From Castanea sativa (lineage: Eukaryota; Streptophyta; Magnoliopsida; Fagales; Fagaceae): a DNA stretch of 64,000 nucleotides. Both the position numbers and the translations under genes were made by a program. This document shows, one piece after another, positions 57,801 to 64,000 of the stretch (its first letter is position 1; every line of letters begins with the position of its first letter). The stretch spans positions 33,265,873 to 33,329,872 of the forward strand of contig NC_134019.1 of the NCBI RefSeq assembly GCF_040712315.1, read 5' to 3'. The notes under the pieces were generated by a model. The model was not told where the DNA came from. It was given only the letters and a program-made list of their open reading frames with translations, and ran no database searches.

Positions 57801-59637
57801 AAATATCAATTAAATAACACTCGTTTCTGGTGAAACTGTGTAACTAAATTAGACTAAAACTACAATATAAGCATTTTGTGACACTATGCCATAATCAATA
57901 CCTTCCACATATTTTCAAGAGTAATCTAGATAGCAATGTCAATAAATGATGATTCTTCAAATATGAATAGAGTAGAGGCAAACATGAAAAAGTTGCATTA
58001 ATGCCAGCTATAGCATCAAGGAACATTTAGTGCAATGGATAAAAGAATAGAGAAATAAAACAATAAAAAAAACAGAGAAGTAAAGGCTGCAGATTACATA
58101 TTTACCATTGCAAGTCCCATATTTGAGATGGCAAAAGAATGCATGCCATAAACACGTTTAGTGGAAATGCAATATCAGATTAGAGTTTGCAATACAAACA
58201 AAAATTTTCAGCACTCGTATGCATGACTTGCCTGGCCAAAGATTGACTCGTCACTAGCTTTCTCCAACTTATCCAAAGCAGCTTTCCGTATCTTGTCTTT
58301 ATCATCTTCACTTTCCTTTTCATTGGTCGAGTCTTCTGCCTCTTCCTCATCCTTAGAAGATTCAGTGTCCTCATCTGCAATTTGCATGTCTGAAATGCTT
58401 TTTGCTGCGGTCTGAGCAACAGCAGCAGCCTGCTCCCACAAGGTCAACAAAAATACAAATAATCGGCCAAAGGACACTGAATAACAAACTACTGGAATTT
58501 AAAATGCAAAATACATAATAGAGCACTGATAATTGAAGTGCTTGAGCAAGTGATAGCCACTCACCATGTATCTAATTATCTACCATCTACCAAGGACATT
58601 GAAAAGCAAACTGCTGGATGATGGGGTGGAAGAATGAGAAAAATAACACTAATATTACATTGCTGGAGCAAGTTATTTTTTGAACAATCGGGGATATATC
58701 TAATTGAGTAGCAAGACTGCTGTGCCCAGAAAGTTTACATAACTCCCTCTCAATTCCAAGGGAGTCTAAATTTAAGGAAGAGAATTCTTATCAATTTTAA
58801 GATACTCAATTTATAAAAATTCCATTATTCAATGCTTTCATGTTGCATTGATAACAACATATGTAAGATTCCAAAACCACTTGCTGTACAAAACTTCAAC
58901 ATCCGGACTTTAGTTGAGAAAATACCAAATTCATGTTGGTGATGATAATAGGAAAAAATTGAGATATGAACCTTGTTTCTTTTTTTCTTTTCAATTCCCC
59001 TATAAACCCTAATTTCCAAAATTAGAAACCACTAGAATATATTATATTTAAAAAAAAAAAACTAAACTTTTGCAGCACAATGCAATTAAACTAATCAAAT
59101 TGATTGAAAAAAAAACATAATCAATCTGCAACCCACAAAAATAGGATCTGATAACTCAACCAGTTCACCTAAAAACCCTAATTTCCAAAAACAAATTACA
59201 TTGTCCAAACATTCAAATTAAAATCCAAACTTCAGCACAATGCGACTAAACTAAACCAATCAGATTGATTAAAAGCAAAAAAAAAAAAAAAAAAAAAAAA
59301 GTTGGATTTGATAATCCAACCAATTCAACTGTAAAGCCTAATTTCCCCAAAAACCCCAAAAAAAAAAAAAGACATCAGAGAGAGAGAGAGAGAGAGAGGA
59401 AATGTGAATGCGTACATTACGAGAGATTTCTTCGGCGGCCTTTTGGAGATCTGAGAAAACAGAGAGAGTAGGGAAACCCCAACCGCCCCACCCTCCTCCT
59501 CCGCCACCGCCACCGCCACCGCCACTGGCTTTTTTCGGTGCTTCCGATTTCGCTTCTTCTTCTTCTGTTTTTGGTTTCGGTTTTACTGCTTCTTTGTCTT
59601 TCTCATCGTTCAGTAACTGTTTGTTCTCTTCCTCCAT
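51870..59637 (-). CDS. FAM114 (DUF719)-like protein, nine exons
   Basis: Exons 59637-59416, 58429-58232, 57730-57633, 55494-55407, 55326-55123, 55041-54785, 53760-53670, 53541-53325 and 52081-51870. All junctions keep frame and give 528 residues. The N-terminus is charged (Lys/Glu), then an 11-Gly run and GWGGWGF (W50 to about 56), followed by LQKAAEEISRN and AAAVAQTAAKS. An acidic low-complexity region follows (about 86-118). Family-like blocks are NLASGAWQALGSAWRGG, GMQVLELVGKETIDLL and GPEQLEELEALSNHH. The Trp/Gly motif followed by a conserved helical region fits FAM114A/NOXP20-type proteins, whose plant role is unknown to me. No signal peptide or membrane segment is evident. Intron 2 has a GC donor (GGCCAG|GCAAGT); the others are GT-AG. 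The ATG at 59637 is preferred because an upstream in-frame Met adds a poorly conserved-looking leader. Intron 3 (2.1 kb) and intron 6 contain MITEs. Confidence 0.9.
54411..54579. mobile_element. MITE in intron 6 of the FAM114-like gene
   Basis: Flanked by the 9-bp direct repeat AGAGACTTA (54402-54410 and 54580-54588), compatible with an 8-bp hAT duplication. It begins GTGTGTGTTTAGATACCCC and shares the GCTGAAAACTGAAAAC style with the 45266 copy. The right end is degraded by a T run. Confidence 0.55.
55856..56592. mobile_element. hAT-type MITE in intron 3 of the FAM114-like gene
   Basis: 737 bp. The termini CAGTGTTG and CAGCATTG are near inverted repeats. The 8-bp duplication CTAACAAA (55848-55855) versus CTAACATA (56593-56600) matches at 7 of 8 positions. 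The interior has GCGCTT/AGGCAC words near both ends. Confidence 0.65.
58230..58231 (-). other. GC splice donor of intron 2, FAM114-like gene
   Basis: CAG|GCAAGT matches the consensus of the rare GC-AG intron class exactly apart from the C. Joining exon 58429-58232 to 57730-57633 keeps the frame and gives the continuous FGQ|GLKVLDNS text. No GT donor nearby gives a clean alternative. Confidence 0.7.
59377..59398. repeat. (GA)n microsatellite in intron 1 of the FAM114-like gene
   Basis: Eleven GA dinucleotides close to the exon 1 donor. On the coding strand this is a CT-rich tract. Confidence 0.8.
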
Positions 59638-60670
59638 TTTTGGGTCTACACTCCCTGGAAAATGCAAAAGCTGTTTACTATTTGTTTGTTTCAAATTTCT
59701 TAAGACTTAAAGACTCTCTTCGGAGAAGACGAAGAGAGAAAGAGAGAGAGAGCCTTTGCGATCTGATTTTCCCAATCCAAACGTAAAATTCAAGTCAGAC
59801 GAACGGTGTCGTTTTCATCTTCTACATATTAACGTGTATTTTTTAAAAATAAATAAATAACTTTTGTAATTTGAAAAGTGAAAACAACCCTTTTTTTTTT
59901 TTTAATGAAGAAGAACAAGAAGTCACAATTGAAAGTAGTTTTCTTTCTCTCTCAAAATAAAGTAGCTTTCTTTTCCTTAACTTAAAATTATTAAACAAGA
60001 TTCAATTTCAAATTATTCATTTACTATAGGAAACCTTATCAATTAAACCAATCCAAATCCACAATATTGTAGGTTTTTTTTTTTTTTTGGAAATAATATT
60101 GTAGTTATCTCATATTAAACAATATTGTAGGTTTTTTTTTTTATCAATCTTATTGGGTAATACTTACTTGATTGGCCTCCAAAAAAAAAAACAGTTGAAT
60201 CGAATTATTATTCACATGGCTCTACAAGTTGGGCTTTGCGCAACACTCTTTCCATTTACATCACCTCACAAAAAAGGGGGCTAAAAAACCAATCATGTTG
60301 CACCAAACCATGAAGCCCAAATCTAGATAGCCTAACCAATTGAGCCCACAAGTCCATAAATTTCCTTCCACACTAGATTACACAATATGCCCTGAAAACC
60401 AATTATTTCGTCACTTCACCAAATGAGAATGAAAGCTCAAAAGGGACCTCAAATAACGCGAACCCAAAGGAGAAGGAGAAGGAGAAAAAATACATTTCCC
60501 ACGGGTAAAAGAGGCCACCTAGGCCATTTCACTCAACAAAGGCCCTCGGCCCACTTTGAAGCTCCAAACTAACTAAGCACAAAAGCAACAAAGTCTAGCC
60601 CATAACAAAGCAAGGAAATGAAAACGGTTGGGTAGCTACTCTCGTGTCCAAACAGAACTAGCCGATAGTT
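59638..60670. other. promoter side of the FAM114-like gene and AT-rich spacer
   Basis: 59638-59800 holds the CT-rich (on the minus strand) likely 5'UTR and promoter. The rest is AT-rich with poly-T runs and shows no gene. Confidence 0.5.
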
Positions 60671-60674
60671 TAAC

Positions 60675-61150
60675 TAGTTTAGTTTAGTTTTTTTCTTTTT
60701 CTTTTTTTGGGCGTAAAAGAGAGGATAGCATTAAAAGTAAAAAGTAAATAACAGAGCAAAAAGAGTTATAAGACAAAGCTTCATACATGCCATTGAGATT
60801 AGCCTTAGCTATTTTGACTAAGTCGGCGGACTTTCATACAAAATAAATTTTGAGTTTTGATTAGTTCCAATTCTAACTAATCTATTAGTACAACGATTTG
60901 TCTCTCGAAAGCAGTGCTTAATATGAACTTGGGAAAATAAGGAAACCAGCTGCCTGCAATCATCTAGAATAGGAGAAACTACATTATTTAAGAGAGAGAA
61001 ATTAGCTAAAGCATCAACAATAGACTTAGCATCTAATTCTACTTCAATAGCAGGGAGATTTTGGTTGAGGCAAATAATCAATTCATCTAGGGGACTCCAC
61101 ATCACGGCTAAGAAACTGGTTGTATTTATAATCTTCCTAGAGAATCTCAT
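60675..61150 (-). pseudogene. 5'-truncated LINE 3' end with RNase H domain
   Basis: The minus frame 61150-60818 reads PAIEVELDAKSIVDALANF, then SPILDDCRQL, then HCFRETNRCTNRLVRIGTNQ, the end of the plant LINE-type RNase H (RVT_3) domain. A 3' untranslated tail and an A-rich end (T-rich on the plus strand, about 60682-60709) follow, as expected of target-primed insertion. The element lacks RT and endonuclease, so it is a dead 5'-truncated copy. Confidence 0.7.
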
Positions 61151-61221
61151 GACCCAATTGTCATCCTCATCATAAAAAATTCTCCCTCCTCATTTATGTT
61201 GAGTTTTAACCACCCAGCACT

Positions 61222-63118
61222 AGGGATGACAATGGGGTGTGGCGCGTGTAGACACCTTATTTTGTACCCAGTTAACAAACTTCAGCCTCCGGTCCCAATG
61301 ATGAGATGGACATGTCTACAAAAAGTAATTGAAGTTATTTTGATAGTTTGAAAGTAATCACAACTCAAAAGTACTCAAATCGTTTTAAAATTGATGTTGA
61401 AAAATGATCTTTGCTCATTGTTTTGACCATAACTTTTTATCCACAAAGATTTTTTTAGTGAGGTTTGTTGCATTGGAAATTGGACATCCTGAGCTTCAAT
61501 TTGAACACAAATTGGGCTTAATTTAGACTTAAATTAAGTGAGTTATGACCGTTTGAAGTTGGGCCATCATAGTTGTCAAAAATAGGGTTTCTAAGGATGC
61601 ATGCGTACGCATGCACAAACCTGTGTACGCAAGGCCCATTCAAGAACCTTAAAACTTCAATTTTTAGGGCACAAAGTCTCCCTCTTTGATAGGGCCCAGC
61701 TGCTAGACCCTTTGGAACGTCCAAAACCCTAAAAATGAGCCTAAAAACCCTAGTTTAAACAGATAAATACATTCTTATGCCTCCAAACTAAAACCCTAGC
61801 AAGAGAGAGCTGATTTTCACCTAAACTTCTCCAAAAGTCTTTTCTAACTCTGATTATTATGGACATCAAGCACTAAGCACATTTTTGGCTTTTCAAAACA
61901 TATCTCTATTGCTCATTAGGACAGAAACTACTTTCTAATCAAAATAAAATAAATAAATAAATAAATAAAACATTTTCCAAACAATCTTTTCAAGAACATC
62001 TTTTATTTTGAGTTATGATTACCTATGAACTATTGAATATTTTGATTCCCTTGATTAGCATTGAATCTTTTTGTGTAAGCATTGAGGGGTAGGTTAAACT
62101 TCAACCAAGTTTTGTTGTATAAGCAAGGTGAGTCTTTTTTCATAGCTCTTCCTTAATTTTTGGTTTTGTATAACTTGTGTTCTTGTTGCTCATATTTGAT
62201 TTATATATTATATGTTCTTAGAAATATGTTTTGTTTTTTTTGTTTTTTTTTTTTTTTTTTTTTGTCTCATCATGTTTCTATTGGAGAATTGAATGATTTG
62301 ATGTATTGATGAATATGTTTTGATGTGTTAAGTGTTGCTTTCATTTGTTGTTAGATCTAATACATGTTAGGAATAGTTTTTGTTTTGTTTATCTTTGAAA
62401 TTTTTGTTCTTAGTTTAGGTTGTTTAGTTTTATATTAAAAGCATGTTAGATTGTTAGATCTATTGTTTTAAAGCCTTGCTCTATAAGCTGTGTTGCTAGG
62501 GTTTCTGGGCTAAAACCCACGTGCGCATAAGCTTGGCTACATATGCAGGCTGGATTATGCATACGCAGGCTTGTTCATGCGCGTGCATACTGCTACCCAG
62601 AAACCCTAGTTTAAGTTTTCTACTTTGTTTTCTTCATTTGTTTCACATAGTGTGCCTCTTTTTTATCCCTTTTTTATAGATATGAGTCCTTGTGTTTCTT
62701 TGTTTTAATGCCATAAATACGCATTTACATGTATATGCATTTATGACATAGGTGCTAAGATGCAGCAAGGTAAGTAAGGTAAGTCATTCATTCATATAAA
62801 CATGCATCTTTGAATATAATCTTGCTTTGATAATGAGTATGAGCATGTTTGTTTGGATGAGTTGTTTCCAATATATAAACGCAATCACATGTTATCTAGA
62901 TCTTCTCATGCTTATGTTTCTGCCATGATTTGTTTGATGCCTTGGATGATATAACATGATGTGAGATAGGAGCATGCTAGGGTTTGTGATTTGATGAGAT
63001 GCCATGATGATATGACATGTATGCTAGATGAATGCTAGGCTTTGGTTAATTGCCATGATAAATGGATGATTAGGTCTTTTTTTGGATGATTGATGTCATA
63101 TTTATTGTTAGATGAATG

Positions 63119-63155
<37 letters not shown>

Positions 63156-64000
63156 ATACAATATTGAATATGCATTTAATAGGGTTAAGACATAAGACAT
63201 AATGAGAGGAAGCCAACCCTAGGGTTGGGCGATTTTAGATGCCTAACACCTTCCCAAGACCGTACCTTAACTCCGAACCCAAATCTCTAGAAAGAAGGTC
63301 AAAAAGGTCCTTCCTCGAGAGAACGCTATATATATGATTCCTAGACCATTGCAAAAACTAGGCGGCAACTCCCCATTATGTCCACAGCAAGGCCGAACAA
63401 TGGGGTCTTCGCCCTCGCCCTGCATAGTTTTGTCTTGCACCATTCCCCCCCCCCCTGCCTTGCCCTGCCCTGCCCTGCCCAGCCCAACCCCACATGATGT
63501 GGAAAATTTTATTGCCCCATCCCTACCCTTTAGGTCCCCGCGAAGCCCGCCCTACCTTGTAAAATTCAATATTTTGTTGATTTGCCCATAACTATTACAA
63601 TTTTTTTTAATAAAACCTGTTTCATTACTAAAAATATAGTTGAAATTACAAATAAAATTATCTCATCAAATTAAAATAATTTTTAGCAAAAACTAAATAA
63701 TATTATCCAAGTGTTTAATAAGACAATATTACAATAAAAACAAAAATCTCTTGCTCCAAAAAAAAAACAAAAATCTCATAATACAAAATCAATAATTCAA
63801 TAGTATATGAATTTATTTCTAATAATAATAAAAAAAAAAAGTTAAAATTGATACCATATTTCCAACTTTGCTAGAGAGAAAAAAGAGGTAGAGAACCACG
63901 TTAAGCAAAATAAAATAAGTTAATAATATGTTTGTTTAAATAATAGGGTTTTAGTTTATGAAAATTTTACAATTTAACCAATATCAATGTAGGGCGAGGT
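61222..64000. mobile_element. GC-rich-ended MITE, interrupted by an LTR-like insertion, runs off the window
   Basis: The left end TAGGGATGACAATGGGGTG is of hAT-MITE style. GC-rich words (CCCTGCC repeats, CCCCATCCCTACC) reappear at about 63400-63560, and AGGGCGAGGT at the very end of the window looks like the start of its other arm. Between them lies LTR-like sequence (61247-about 63370). The right terminus is outside the window. Confidence 0.45.
61247..63370 (+). repeat. probable gypsy-type LTR nested in the MITE
   Basis: Begins TGTAGACACCTTATTTTGTA. Near the right side it has GCCTAACACCTTCCCAAGAC and a GGCGGCAACTCC word like those next to gypsy primer sites. Contains a (GT)n tract at about 63122-63153 and an 18-bp perfect palindrome at 61598-61615. 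The right boundary and target duplication are unresolved. Confidence 0.5.

Noticed and set aside
58100..58176. Possible extra exon of the FAM114-like gene ending at GCAATG|GTAAAT
   Set aside because: Exons 58429-58232 and 57730-57633 already join in frame with continuous family-like text; an extra exon would break it.
59338..59694. Longer N-terminus of the FAM114-like protein from an upstream Met
   Set aside because: The 19-residue extension lacks resemblance to the rest; the ATG at 59637 starts the charged MEEEN segment and is the better start.

Overview
The window looks like nuclear DNA of a flowering plant, most likely a woody eudicot. It is AT-rich, has multi-exon genes with GT-AG introns, dense (AT)n and (GA)n microsatellites, Ty1/copia and Ty3/gypsy (Tat-type) LTR retrotransposons, hAT transposons and MITEs. 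The species cannot be fixed from the sequence alone. I see no tRNA, rRNA, CRISPR or prokaryotic gene.

Host genes, all on the minus strand. (1) 459-11334: a 2-oxoglutarate/Fe(II) dioxygenase (2OGD) gene with three recognisable exons. It is broken by two 1-bp deletions and a lost splice donor, and its second intron (9.3 kb) holds a complete copia element. (2) 47270-49587: an intact three-exon 2OGD paralogue of 347 residues with all Fe(II) and 2-oxoglutarate ligands. (3) 51870-59637: a nine-exon gene for a 528-residue FAM114 (DUF719)-like protein, with one likely GC-AG intron. The two 2OGD genes have the same orientation, exon phases and N-terminal signature, so they look like an old tandem duplication now separated by about 36 kb of transposons.

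Transposon layout. Copia element 2756-9136 (two 920-bp LTRs, intact pol, broken gag). hAT MITE 11561-12144 (perfect 8-bp target duplication). Solo LTR 13266-13781. Complete 6-kb hAT element 16598-22606 with perfect 8-bp target duplication and a lightly damaged transposase. Degenerate LTR and gypsy-ORF debris at 24.9-28.5 kb. Tat-type gypsy element 29979-42540 on the minus strand, inserted into a tandem array of roughly 0.45-kb units and carrying gag, protease, RT, two RNase H regions and integrase. Between integrase and the 3' LTR it also carries a 2-kb array of 70-bp repeats and an intron-containing antisense gene. A LINE 3' end lies near 60.7-61.2 kb, and a MITE split by an LTR-like insertion fills the right edge.

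The most notable structures are the gypsy element (antisense gene plus satellite-like higher-order array), the nearly intact hAT element with an apparent 5'UTR intron, and the stepwise decay of the first 2OGD gene. All reading was by eye; no alignment or database search was run.
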